Shown: positions 1 through 7,709, counted from the stretch's first letter. The stretch: DNA of 10,478 bases from Acidobacteriaceae bacterium UBA1795 (GCA_002314435.1 DCFV01000067.1:1-10478), one strand, 5' to 3'. Notes: a model not told the origin generated them from the letters alone. Translations and numbers: made by a program.

Positions 1-2565
1 ATCCCTTCGCAGAAAGACTTTAGCGCCAGCTTGCGCGGACTCTCCGAAGCAGACGCGGCAGCCAGACTCAAGTCTGACGGGCTGAACGAACTTCCTACAT
101 CCAAGCCGCGCACACTGTTGGCGACGGTCTTCGAGGTGGTGCGGCAGCCCATGATTCTGCTGCTGCTGGGCGCAGGCATCCTCTATCTGCTTCTTGGTGA
201 ATTGCGCGATTCCATTGTCTTGCTCGGTTCCATATTTGTGGTTGTGGGGATTGATCTCTACCAGGAACGCAAGACGGAGCATGCTCTGGAGGCGTTGCAG
301 GACCTCTCCAGCCCGCGAGCTATGGTGATCCGCGATGGGCAGCAGCGACGGATTGCCGGACGCGAAGTGGTTCGAGGAGACATCGTGATTGTCTCCGAGG
401 GCGACCGAGTGCCCGCCGACGGTGTGCTGCTGTCTGCTGTAAATCTGACGATCGATGAGTCGCTGCTGACTGGCGAGTCGGTGCCGGTGCGAAAGGCTGC
501 CGTCCATCAGACATCGGAAGAGATTGGCCGACCCGGTGGCGATGACCTGCCGTTTGTTTTCTCTGGAACGATGGTCGTCCAGGGGCAAGGGTACGCAGAA
601 ATCAGATCAACGGGCGCAAAGACCGAGCTAGGCAAGATTGGCAAAGCTCTGCGGGCCATTGAACCGGAAGCTACGAAGTTGCAGACCGAAGTGAACCGCC
701 TGGCGCGGGTGCTGGCCATCGTGGGCTTGTCGCTCTGCGGCGTCATCGCTGTTGTTTACGGACTCACTCGTGAAAGCTGGATCAACGGCCTGCTTGCAGG
801 AATCACGACAGCGATGTCATTGCTTCCCGAGGAATTTCCGGTTGTGCTCACGGTGTTTATGGCCCTGGGTGCCTGGCGCATTTCACAGAAGCAGGTGCTC
901 ACGAGACGCGGCAATGCCATTGAGGCACTCGGGGCGGCAACGGTGCTGTGCGTGGACAAGACCGGGACTCTGACGCAGAACCGGATGCAAGTGCAAAAGT
1001 TGTTCAGCGACGGGCTCACCCTGGATATTGCCGGAGAAGTGGATTCACTTCCCGATGAACTCCATGAGTTGCTCGAATACAGCATTCTGGCCAGCAAGCG
1101 GAATCCGCTGGACCCGATGGAAATTGCATTTCAACAATTTGGCTCGCGCAGCTTGTCGAATACCGAACATCTGCATCATGACTGGACGCTGGTGCACGAG
1201 TACCCTCTCTCACCAGCTCTTCTGTCCATGTCGCGGGTCTGGAAGCCGGCTGGTGAAGGTGCGTACGTGATCGCAGCCAAGGGCGCACCTGAGGCGATCG
1301 TCCAGTTGTGCAAGCTGCCGCACGATGAAGCCGATGCGGTAAAGTCGAAAGCCTCGCAGATGGCGTCAGAGGGGCTGCGCATTCTGGGAGTTGCGCAATG
1401 CAGTCTGCAGCAAACAGAGTTGCCCGAGCACCAGAGCGACCTGTCATTCAAGTTCGTCGGGTTGGTTGGACTCGCCGACCCAATTCGACAGGAAGTTCCG
1501 GCGGCAGTGCAGGAGTGTTACCAGGCTGGAATTCGAGTGGTGATGATCACCGGCGATTATTCCGGCACCGCACAGAGCATCGCCAGGCAGATTGGAATTC
1601 TCGCGAGCGATCAGGTCGTTGCCGGACCTGAACTCGAGAAAATGGATGAGACAGAACTGCGCGAGAGAATCCGCTCAACAAATATCTTTGCGCGCGTGGT
1701 GCCTGAACAGAAACTGCGGCTCGTGAATGCTCTCAAGGCGAACGGCGAAATTGTTGCCATGACCGGAGACGGTGTCAATGACGCGCCTGCCTTGAAATCC
1801 GCCCAGATCGGTATTGCAATGGGCGCGCGAGGAACCGACGTAGCGCGTGAGGCAGCGGATCTTGTGCTGCTGGATGATTCATTCCTGTCAATCGTCGAAG
1901 CGATTCGCCTGGGGAGGCGCATCTTTGACAACCTGCGCAAGGCGATGTCGTTTGTGTTTGCGGTTCATGTGCCGATTGCGGGTTTGGCTTTGATACCTAT
2001 CCTGGCTAAATGGCCGCTGGTCTTGATGCCGGTACACATCGTCTTTCTCGAATTGATTATCGATCCCGCGTGCTCCATTGCATTCGAAGCCGAACCCGGC
2101 GAGCAAGGCCTGATGCGACGGCCGCCTCGCGATCCACGCGAGCCATTACTTTCGCGAAATCGCATTCTGGTGAGTGTTTTGCAAGGAGCAAGTGTACTCC
2201 TGGTCGTGATTTCCTTGTTTGCGGTCGCACTCTACCGCGGGGAATCGGAGATGGATGCACGGACGCTTACGTTTGCCACTCTGGTTATCGGAGACTTGAT
2301 GCTTATCCTGTCGAACCGGTCATGGACACGCGTGATCGTGGCCACACTGCGCACCCCGAATCCCGCTGTGTGGTGGGTCGTTGGCGGAGCCTTTGCGACG
2401 CTCGTACTCGTCACTTCTGTTCCGTTTCTGGAGAGGCTCTTCCGGTTCGCACCGCTTCATCTATTCGACGCTGTGATCTGTCTCGCAGGAGGTGTCGCCA
2501 GCCTCGTATGGTTCGAATGCTGGAAGGTCCTGAGGAACAAAGTCGAAGCGAAGCACGCCGGTTGA
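1..2565 (+). CDS. P-type cation-transporting ATPase, P2-like, 5' end open at window edge
   Basis: This is an integral inner-membrane ATP-driven cation pump. Numbering from the TTG at 31, the phosphorylated Asp is D309 in DKTGT. The actuator-domain TGES is at 147-150, KGAPE of the nucleotide domain at 417-421, TGD at 507-509 and TGDGVND at 578-584. The M4 ion-site motif is PEEFP (266-270). About ten membrane helices can be seen: M1-M2 near 37-76, M3-M4 near 226-280, M5-M6 near 638-685 and M7-M10 near 710-833. The N-terminal GLSEADAAARL segment matches the cation-ATPase N-terminal domain. The frame stays open to base 1, with no ATG or GTG in the first 30 bases, so the true start is either TTG 31 or, more likely, just outside the window. 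No CPx motif is present, so it is not a heavy-metal P1B pump. The M5/M6 residues differ from SERCA-type calcium pumps, so the transported ion is unknown. Confidence 0.93.
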   Translation: MPSQKDFSASLRGLSEADAAARLKSDGLNELPTSKPRTLLATVFEVVRQPMILLLLGAGILYLLLGELRDSIVLLGSIFVVVGIDLYQERKTEHALEALQDLSSPRAMVIRDGQQRRIAGREVVRGDIVIVSEGDRVPADGVLLSAVNLTIDESLLTGESVPVRKAAVHQTSEEIGRPGGDDLPFVFSGTMVVQGQGYAEIRSTGAKTELGKIGKALRAIEPEATKLQTEVNRLARVLAIVGLSLCGVIAVVYGLTRESWINGLLAGITTAMSLLPEEFPVVLTVFMALGAWRISQKQVLTRRGNAIEALGAATVLCVDKTGTLTQNRMQVQKLFSDGLTLDIAGEVDSLPDELHELLEYSILASKRNPLDPMEIAFQQFGSRSLSNTEHLHHDWTLVHEYPLSPALLSMSRVWKPAGEGAYVIAAKGAPEAIVQLCKLPHDEADAVKSKASQMASEGLRILGVAQCSLQQTELPEHQSDLSFKFVGLVGLADPIRQEVPAAVQECYQAGIRVVMITGDYSGTAQSIARQIGILASDQVVAGPELEKMDETELRERIRSTNIFARVVPEQKLRLVNALKANGEIVAMTGDGVNDAPALKSAQIGIAMGARGTDVAREAADLVLLDDSFLSIVEAIRLGRRIFDNLRKAMSFVFAVHVPIAGLALIPILAKWPLVLMPVHIVFLELIIDPACSIAFEAEPGEQGLMRRPPRDPREPLLSRNRILVSVLQGASVLLVVISLFAVALYRGESEMDARTLTFATLVIGDLMLILSNRSWTRVIVATLRTPNPAVWWVVGGAFATLVLVTSVPFLERLFRFAPLHLFDAVICLAGGVASLVWFECWKVLRNKVEAKHAG

Positions 2566-2610
2566 TACTGGTTGCGTTGGCAACCTGATGCATGGCCAGC
2601 GTGCTTCGCT
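2547..2610. terminator. Large inverted repeat between convergent genes, possible bidirectional terminator
   Basis: AGCGAAGCACGC (2547-2558) is exactly complementary to GCGTGCTTCGCT (2599-2610). The 40-nt loop contains a second perfect hairpin, GGTTGC-GTTG-GCAACC (2570-2585). The left arm overlaps the last codons of the ATPase gene, and the right arm ends 7 nt before the GH30 stop codon. Its position between convergent stop codons suggests transcription termination in both directions. There is no good T-run on either side, so it is not a textbook intrinsic terminator. Confidence 0.4.
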
Positions 2611-2617
2611 GCGGTTC

Positions 2618-4123
2618 TTATGCCTTCGCGATTGTCAGCGTTCCTATTGAGTCCGGCGGTAGCTCCACGGCTACGGAGCGATCTTCAAATCGCACTTCGA
2701 CCAGTTGAGGACTCCCCTGCTCATTGCGGAAGAGAACGACCAGTCCACCGTTCGGATTGACGAAGGCGATGGTGTCGTCGCAGGTGCCTGATGTCTCCAC
2801 ACAGCGCGCACCCACTTCAACAAAGTGCGTGAGGTGTTTCAGCAGGTAGTAGTCGTGGTTATAGCGAAACGTCTTTGCCACTGTGTCCACGCTGACCAGG
2901 GAGTTCTGCGACCAGCCCCATGTGCTCTTGCCGCTCAGATCTGTGGCGATGTTCCAATACATATAGGCAGAGGCGCCGCTGCGCAGGTAGTGCTTCATCA
3001 GGTGCCAGCAATAGCCTGTGTAGCTCCACGAATTCCTGCCGTCTCCGCATTCCTGCTCTGACTGGTAAATCGCAAGTTGGGGGAAGTCGCGGTGAATCTG
3101 GGGCAGAGCATTTTTGCCGGCCCACTGCACGCCCACACCTTTGACGTACCGGGCGGCTTCGCTGTCGGCCATCACTGTTGCCAGCAGCCTGGGGTTGCCG
3201 CGCTCCAGTGTGCCAAAGAACACGTCAACGCCGCGTCTCTGCATCTCAGGACCGAGGTAGCGGAGGAATCGTGCCAACCCCTCAGCCGTCCATGTGCAAC
3301 TGGGAAAGTTCTGCGCGGAGTTGAATTCGTTTTGCGGCATCACCATGCCGACAGGAATTCCCTCGGCGCGATAGGCGTCGATGAAACGGCGGAAGTAACG
3401 CGCATATGCCTCGAAGTAGCGCGGCTCCTGAATGAACATGTCTTCGCCCTCGTGGCCGATCTGGTCGGGGCGAATCCCGTTGTCTTTGAAGCCCATGCCA
3501 GGAAAGGCTTCGGCTTCCGCATAGAAATGGTTTCGCTTCATCCAACTGGGCGGCGTCCACGGCGAGGCCCACACCCGCAGCTTAGGCTGATAGCGCTGCG
3601 CCGCGTGAATGAAGGGAATGAGCGTCTGCCGGTCATGGTCGATGGTGAAGTGCTTGAGGTCGAAATCGCCGTCGGTCTCGTCGTAGCTGTAGGCATCGAG
3701 CGCAAAATCGTTGGCGCCAATCGGCACGCGGCAAAACGTGAGACGGGCTCCTGAGGCGGGATCGAACAGCTCACTCAGCACGCTGTTGCGGTCTGCTTCG
3801 CTGAGTGCATTGAGGGAAGTCCATCCCAGTTCGTTGAAGCATGCGCCGAAGCCCTCGATGGGCCGGCCTGCGGAGCTGTTCACGGAACTGATGTTCAGGT
3901 TCAGCATGTCCCCGCTGAAGCTTGGCTTGAGCGCGGACGCGTTCTGCCACGGGCTCGTCTCAGTTGTGGTGACGAACTTAACGCGATCGTCCTGCAAGGG
4001 CTGAGGACGGGGCATCTGGGCTGCTGCGGTCCAGCCGCCCGCCGAGCTGGCCACTGCCGAACCCGCCGCAACGCGCACGGCGCCCTTGAGCACCTGCCGC
4101 CGATTCCATGACCTGGTTTTCAT
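2618..4123 (-). CDS. Glycoside hydrolase family 30 protein, Tat-exported (glucosylceramidase / beta-1,6-glucanase-like)
   Basis: The 501-residue protein is predicted to be a retaining beta-glycosidase exported in folded form. The N-terminus carries a twin-arginine signal: NRRQVLK at 7-13, a small-residue hydrophobic stretch to about 31, and a likely cleavage near TAAAQ (32-36). The GH30 (beta/alpha)8 core begins at IEGFGACFNELGW (89-101) and includes FCRVPIG (130-136) and WASPWTPPSW (185-194). The likely acid/base is E266 in MPQNEF, and the likely nucleophile is E356 in YQSEQE. The C-terminal segment (about 448-500) resembles the GH30 beta-sandwich. The ATG is supported by GGGGAA at 4127-4132 on the minus strand, 3 nt upstream. 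Substrate cannot be read from sequence: family members cleave glucosylceramide, beta-1,6-glucan or xylan types, and this one looks closer to the glucosylceramidase/beta-1,6-glucanase group. No SusCD-type transporters or other glycosidases adjoin it. Confidence 0.9.
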   Translation of the reverse strand: MKTRSWNRRQVLKGAVRVAAGSAVASSAGGWTAAAQMPRPQPLQDDRVKFVTTTETSPWQNASALKPSFSGDMLNLNISSVNSSAGRPIEGFGACFNELGWTSLNALSEADRNSVLSELFDPASGARLTFCRVPIGANDFALDAYSYDETDGDFDLKHFTIDHDRQTLIPFIHAAQRYQPKLRVWASPWTPPSWMKRNHFYAEAEAFPGMGFKDNGIRPDQIGHEGEDMFIQEPRYFEAYARYFRRFIDAYRAEGIPVGMVMPQNEFNSAQNFPSCTWTAEGLARFLRYLGPEMQRRGVDVFFGTLERGNPRLLATVMADSEAARYVKGVGVQWAGKNALPQIHRDFPQLAIYQSEQECGDGRNSWSYTGYCWHLMKHYLRSGASAYMYWNIATDLSGKSTWGWSQNSLVSVDTVAKTFRYNHDYYLLKHLTHFVEVGARCVETSGTCDDTIAFVNPNGGLVVLFRNEQGSPQLVEVRFEDRSVAVELPPDSIGTLTIAKA

Positions 4124-4177
4124 AAGTTCCCCATCTTACTCCAAAGAAATTCGGCGGAACAGATGGGCGGAAACGCC

Positions 4178-4201
4178 GCTGCCGGGCGCGTGCCCCGCAG
4201 C
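4178..4201 (-). terminator. GC-rich hairpin after serB, possible terminator
   Basis: On the minus strand, starting 8 nt after the serB stop, GCTGC pairs with GCAGC. After one G-G mismatch, GGGC pairs with GCCC around an ACGC tetraloop, giving 9 pairs. A small GGCG-TTTC-CGCC hairpin follows. The downstream sequence is only moderately T-rich, so this could be a weak terminator or attenuator between serB and the GH30 gene. Confidence 0.4.
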
Positions 4202-4209
4202 GGGTCGGA

Positions 4210-5445
4210 TCAGAGAGGCTCGTGCGGATGAAGGTCGCGGTCGCGCACGCCGATGAGGTAGAGCAATCCATCCAGTCCCAGTGAGGAGATGGACTGCGGA
4301 GCGTTCTGGCGGACTACCGGTTTTGCACGATAGGCGATGCCCATCCCGGCGAGTTTAAGCATCGGGATGTCGTTCGCGCCGTCTCCGACGGCCACCACCT
4401 GTTCGAGGGAAATGTCTTCGTGTTGCGCAATCACGCTGAGGAGAGCGGCTTTGCGTTCTCCGTTGACGATGGGAGGAAGAACGCGGCCTGTGACGGCACC
4501 CTCGGCGACTTCCAGTTCGTTGGCGTGAACGTAGTCGATGCCAAGGCGCTGCTGGAGATGATGCGCAAAGAAGGTGAAGCCGCCGGAGAGAATGGCGGTC
4601 TTGTATCCGAGCAGGCGCAGCGTGCGGATCAGGCGCTCGGCCCCTTCGGCCAGGGGAATGGTATCGAGCAACGAGTACACGCGCTCGGCGGGGAGCCCCT
4701 TGAGCAGGGCCACGCGGCGTGTGAAACTCTCGTCGAAGTTCAGTTCGCCTCGCATGGCCGCTTCAGTGATTCGTGAAACCTGGTCCCCGACGCCAGCCAA
4801 CTTCGCTAATTCATCGATGACTTCACCCTGGATCAGGGTGGAGTCCATATCAAATGCGAACAGCCGTCGATTGCGGCGGAAGATGCTCTCGCGCTGGAAG
4901 GCGATGTCGATGGAAAGCTCCTGCGCTGCAGTGAGAAACTCGGCGCGCATAAGGGGTTCGCGCGATACCGCGCCGCTGACGGCGAGTTCGACGCACGCAT
5001 CGGCCGGAGAATCTTCCGTCGAAAGCTGGCTCGAGAGGCGATCGATGCGGATGATGTTCATGTCGTGGGCCGCAATGATCGCGGTGACGCGCGCGAGGTC
5101 GCCGGCTGCAATGGAACGGCCCAGAACGGTGATGATGAAGCGCTGCTGGTGCGGACCGTGCAGCCAGTGCTGCAGTGCGTCGGGGCGGATGGATGTGAAG
5201 CGCGCCTGCAGATTGAGTTCCTGGGCGCGCGCGGTGAGCTCCGCCTTGAGCGGAGCGTAGCTACCCTGGGTAGGAGCTTTGATGAGAATGGCCAGGGATA
5301 GAGACTCGTGGACGACTGCCTGGCCGATGTCGAGGACATCGATGTGATGGCGGGCCAGTGTGCTGGTAAGCTCCGCCGTGAGTCCGGGATGATCGTGTCC
5401 GGAAAAGTGGATGAGGACAGCCTTGCCGAGGTCTACTGGGGACAT
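4210..5445 (-). CDS. serB: Phosphoserine phosphatase SerB with two N-terminal ACT domains
   Basis: This cytoplasmic HAD-family phosphatase catalyses the last step of serine biosynthesis, O-phospho-L-serine to L-serine. All HAD motifs are present: I, FDMDSTL (198-204), with nucleophile D199 and acid/base D201; II, SGG (287-289); III, K332; IV, GDGAND (354-359). Segments 8-80 and 101-180 look like tandem ACT domains, which in this family bind amino acids and allow feedback control. At 411 aa it matches the long two-ACT form (Mycobacterium tuberculosis SerB2, 409 aa) rather than the shorter E. coli enzyme (322 aa). The ATG at 5445 is the earliest possible start, because an in-frame TGA lies three codons upstream. 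No clear ribosome binding site precedes it. A TATATT hexamer ends 9 nt before the ATG, which could mean a leaderless message. The GH30 gene follows on the same strand after 86 bp; a functional link is not apparent. Confidence 0.96.
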   Translation of the reverse strand: MSPVDLGKAVLIHFSGHDHPGLTAELTSTLARHHIDVLDIGQAVVHESLSLAILIKAPTQGSYAPLKAELTARAQELNLQARFTSIRPDALQHWLHGPHQQRFIITVLGRSIAAGDLARVTAIIAAHDMNIIRIDRLSSQLSTEDSPADACVELAVSGAVSREPLMRAEFLTAAQELSIDIAFQRESIFRRNRRLFAFDMDSTLIQGEVIDELAKLAGVGDQVSRITEAAMRGELNFDESFTRRVALLKGLPAERVYSLLDTIPLAEGAERLIRTLRLLGYKTAILSGGFTFFAHHLQQRLGIDYVHANELEVAEGAVTGRVLPPIVNGERKAALLSVIAQHEDISLEQVVAVGDGANDIPMLKLAGMGIAYRAKPVVRQNAPQSISSLGLDGLLYLIGVRDRDLHPHEPL

Positions 5446-5644
5446 GCTGTTTCAAATATAGGGCAGAACCCATCCTCATTGAGGCCAGAGCACCAGGGAT
5501 TGGCCAACCCGCAGACCGTGAACGAGCAGAAAGCGGGCCTCACTCGAACAATCTCTGATTCCGGCACTCCTTGAGAGCATCATCGCCGCTCACCCGGTGC
5601 GCCTTCGGACGTGCCCGCCTCCCCTTCCCGTTAAAATCAACAGA
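5446..5644. promoter_or_regulatory. Divergent intergenic region with candidate promoters for serB and the DUF374 gene
   Basis: This 199-bp space separates divergent genes and should hold both promoters. On the minus strand, TATATT (5460-5455) lies 9 nt before the serB ATG. On the plus strand, TAAAAT (5632-5637) lies 7 nt before the chosen GTG of the DUF374 gene. Neither has a convincing -35 box. An 8-bp palindrome TTGGCCAA (5500-5507) and a 7-bp repeat pair TGAGGCC/GGCCTCA (5480-5486 and 5536-5542) are also present. They are short and could be chance. No gene is supported here. Confidence 0.35.
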
Positions 5645-6340
5645 GTGACTCGAAACGAAAGCCCCCATTTTACGCTCGGCCAGCGCCTGGCGCTGGCTGT
5701 GGTGCCGCGCCTGATGTGGATCCTGATCTGGATCAACGGGCTGACATGGCGCTTTGAGGTCATCGCCGAAGAAGGCGTGACGCCGGTGCTGGATGGCGAG
5801 AGACCCGGCCCGGAGATCTACTGCTTCTGGCACCAGTGCGTGCTCCCCTGCACTGTTTACTTCCGCGCCTCGCGGGCCATTATCCTGATCAGCCGCAGCT
5901 TCGACGGCGAACTGATTACACGCATCCTCAAGCTGTTCGGCTTCGGCGCCGTACGCGGGTCCAGTTCGCGCAGCGGACGCGAAGGACTGCTGGGCCTGAA
6001 GCGCACGATCGAGGCAGGACGAACGGCGATCTTCACCGCCGACGGGCCGCGCGGGCCGATCTACCAAACCAAGATGGGCCCCATCAAGCTGGCGCAGACC
6101 ACGGGGGCGCCCATTGGCGCGTTCCATCTGGAGCCGGAGCGCGCCTGGGTGATGGGCTCGTGGGACCGCTTTCTGGTACCGAAGCCTTTCACGCGCATCT
6201 GCGTCAGTTGGGCACCGTGGACACACGTACCGCACCATCTGCCGGCCGAGGAGTTCGAGACGAAGCGTCAGGAACTGAACGACGCGCTGGAACGCGCGCG
6301 GCTGCGGGCCCTCGCGCATTTTGGCAAGGCGGACGCATGA
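5645..6340 (+). CDS. DUF374 / lysophospholipid acyltransferase-like protein
   Basis: The 231-residue protein belongs to the DUF374 branch of the lysophospholipid acyltransferase superfamily. It probably transfers an acyl chain to a lipid or lipid-linked acceptor at the inner membrane, but its substrate is not established. Numbering from GTG 5645, a hydrophobic segment near 13-34 is a likely membrane anchor. FWHQC (H63) is the catalytic-His motif, without the Asp of the usual HX4D, as is normal for DUF374. SFDGEL (85-90), RGSSSR (104-109), ADGPRGP (132-138) and SWDRFLVPKPF (172-182) are further family hallmarks. GTG 5645 was chosen because the residues encoded upstream (from a GTG at 5597) are proline- and arginine-rich and unlike the family. 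A TAAAAT box also lies immediately before 5645. Its TGA overlaps the queA start (ATGA), suggesting translational coupling. Function is less certain than family membership. Confidence 0.85.
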   Translation: MTRNESPHFTLGQRLALAVVPRLMWILIWINGLTWRFEVIAEEGVTPVLDGERPGPEIYCFWHQCVLPCTVYFRASRAIILISRSFDGELITRILKLFGFGAVRGSSSRSGREGLLGLKRTIEAGRTAIFTADGPRGPIYQTKMGPIKLAQTTGAPIGAFHLEPERAWVMGSWDRFLVPKPFTRICVSWAPWTHVPHHLPAEEFETKRQELNDALERARLRALAHFGKADA

Positions 6341-7413
6341 GCGGTCTGCGCGTCGCCGACTTCGACTTCGAACTGCCGCAGGAACTGATCGCGCAACAGC
6401 CACCGGCAGTGCGCGGCTCGAGCCGCATGCTAGTGGTGGAGCGGGCGGGCAATGGGCTGCGCGATGCCCAGTTTGCCGACTTCCCCGCCCTGCTCAACCC
6501 TGGCGACCTGCTGGTGCTCAACGACAGCCGCGTGATTCCTGCGCGCCTCTACGCTCGTCGCACCGTGGTGCGCGACCGCCAGGAGCCGATGGGACAGGTG
6601 GAAGTGCTGCTGACTGAGCCGGCTGCCCCCGGCGAGTGGCGCGCGCTGGTCCGCCCTGGGCGCAAAGTGGCTGTGGGTGAGCGGTTAGCGTTTTCTGACA
6701 GAGCGGGACGGACGGCGCTCGAAGCCGAGGTGATCGAGCGTGGCGAGTATGGCGAGCGCCTGCTGCGCTTTGTCCAGGTGGACGATTTCTTCGCCACTCT
6801 GGAGCGAATTGGCCACATGCCCCTGCCGCCATACATCCACCGCGACGATGCCGACGCGGATCGCGAACGCTACCAGACAGTTTTTGCACAGGACCGAGGC
6901 TCGGTGGCCGCGCCGACGGCCGGGCTGCACTTTACGCCGGAGGTACTGGACCAGATTCGCGCTCGCGGCGTGGAGGTGGCGCGCGTCACTCTGCATGTCG
7001 GTCTGGGCACATTTGCCCCGCTGCGCGTTGAATGCGTGGAAGAGGTGCGGCTGCACCAGGAGCGCTACACTCTTCCAGCCGCAACCGCCGAGGCAGTCAA
7101 CTGTGCCCGCGCCGAGCGCCGCAGGATTGTTGCGGTGGGAACCACGGTGGTGCGCACGCTGGAGTCCGCGGCGCTCGTCGCAGGCACGGGTCCGCTCAAA
7201 CCCGCGACCGGCATGACCAGCATCTTTATCTCGCCCGGATTCAACTTCCGGCTTGTGAGTGGGCTGTTAACCAATTTTCATCTGCCGCAATCGAGCCTTC
7301 TGATGCTGGTGAGCGCCTTTGCCGGTCGCGAGCGCGTTCTGGGCGCCTACCGCCATGCGGTCAGCCGGGGTTACCACTTTTTCAGCTATGGCGACTGTAT
7401 GTTCCTGGGGTAG
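6337..7413 (+). CDS. queA: S-adenosylmethionine:tRNA ribosyltransferase-isomerase QueA
   Basis: QueA transfers and isomerises the ribose of S-adenosylmethionine onto preQ1-modified tRNA, giving epoxyqueuosine at the wobble position 34 of GUN-anticodon tRNAs. It is a cytoplasmic enzyme. The 358-aa length fits the family (E. coli, 356 aa). Hallmarks in order are ADFDFELPQELIAQ (7-20), LNDSRVIPARL (61-71), GHMPLPPYI (159-167), APTAGLHFT (192-200), TLHVGLGTFAPL (218-229), TNFHLPQSSLLMLVSAFAG (312-330) and GYHFFSYGD (345-353). The ATG at 6337 fits the conserved family N-terminus, overlaps the preceding stop by 4 nt, and has AAGGCGG (6326-6332) just upstream. The frame happens to stay open far upstream, to about 5836, inside the acyltransferase gene. 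That extension encodes nothing recognisable and should not be taken as a fusion. No other queuosine-pathway gene (queC, D, E, F, G or tgt) is in view. Confidence 0.97.
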   Translation: MSGLRVADFDFELPQELIAQQPPAVRGSSRMLVVERAGNGLRDAQFADFPALLNPGDLLVLNDSRVIPARLYARRTVVRDRQEPMGQVEVLLTEPAAPGEWRALVRPGRKVAVGERLAFSDRAGRTALEAEVIERGEYGERLLRFVQVDDFFATLERIGHMPLPPYIHRDDADADRERYQTVFAQDRGSVAAPTAGLHFTPEVLDQIRARGVEVARVTLHVGLGTFAPLRVECVEEVRLHQERYTLPAATAEAVNCARAERRRIVAVGTTVVRTLESAALVAGTGPLKPATGMTSIFISPGFNFRLVSGLLTNFHLPQSSLLMLVSAFAGRERVLGAYRHAVSRGYHFFSYGDCMFLG

Positions 7414-7476
7414 AGACGGCGAACGCCAGAACGATTAATATGCTGAAAGAGCCGCACTTCGATGTGCCGCTGCACC

Positions 7477-7498
7477 GCCCGGCAGATCCCCGCCGGGC
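7477..7498 (+). other. Stem-loop downstream of queA
   Basis: GCCCGGC (7477-7483) and GCCGGGC (7492-7498) form a perfect 7-bp stem with an 8-nt loop, 63 nt after the queA stop. No T-run follows, so a role in termination or 3'-end protection is only a possibility. Confidence 0.3.
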
Positions 7499-7633
7499 CT
7501 GCGATGGAGGTCACGCACCGGGACAAACCAAGGAGCAGCGGCGATGCCGCGCCTTGTATACCAAGCGCGCCAAAGGGGTCAAGTCACCTAGATACCTGCC
7601 TGAACCGTACCCCCGTAACTTCTGTGTATCACA

Positions 7634-7676
7634 TTGAATTAATACGCCTTGACTTATGGTAATTTGCGGCGACAAT
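7634..7676 (+). promoter_or_regulatory. Candidate sigma-70-type promoter for the Tad genes
   Basis: The 296-bp gap between queA and the prepilin peptidase becomes clearly richer in A+T after about 7620. Within it, TTGACT (7649-7654, 5 of 6 matches to the -35 consensus) is followed after 16 nt by GACAAT (7671-7676, 4 of 6). An overlapping alternative is TTGAAT (7634-7639) with GGTAAT (7658-7663) after 18 nt. Either would start a transcript 25-50 nt before the peptidase gene. The left part of the gap (7414-7620) holds only the stem-loop above and no convincing gene. Confidence 0.35.
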
Positions 7677-7709
7677 TGCATACATAAAGCCGTTTTCCTA
7701 TGAATTCTG

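Noticed and set aside
3077..3754. Plus-strand open frame (225 codons) opposite the GH30 gene
   Set aside because: Antisense shadow of a well-supported glycoside hydrolase.
5836..6336. Open frame upstream of and continuous with queA, which would give a 525-residue fusion
   Set aside because: It overlaps the DUF374 gene in another frame, encodes low-complexity Arg/Ala/Gly-rich sequence with no motif, and QueA is full length from 6337.
5540..6403. Long minus-strand open frame (287 codons) opposite the DUF374 gene
   Set aside because: Composition is typical of an antisense shadow in GC-rich DNA. No recognisable domain, and the plus strand carries a clear family protein.
7440..7637. Possible 65-codon ORF beginning ATG 7440 after queA
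   Set aside because: No ribosome binding site, Arg/Pro-rich shadow-like composition, and it spans the 7477-7498 stem-loop. It cannot be supported without conservation.
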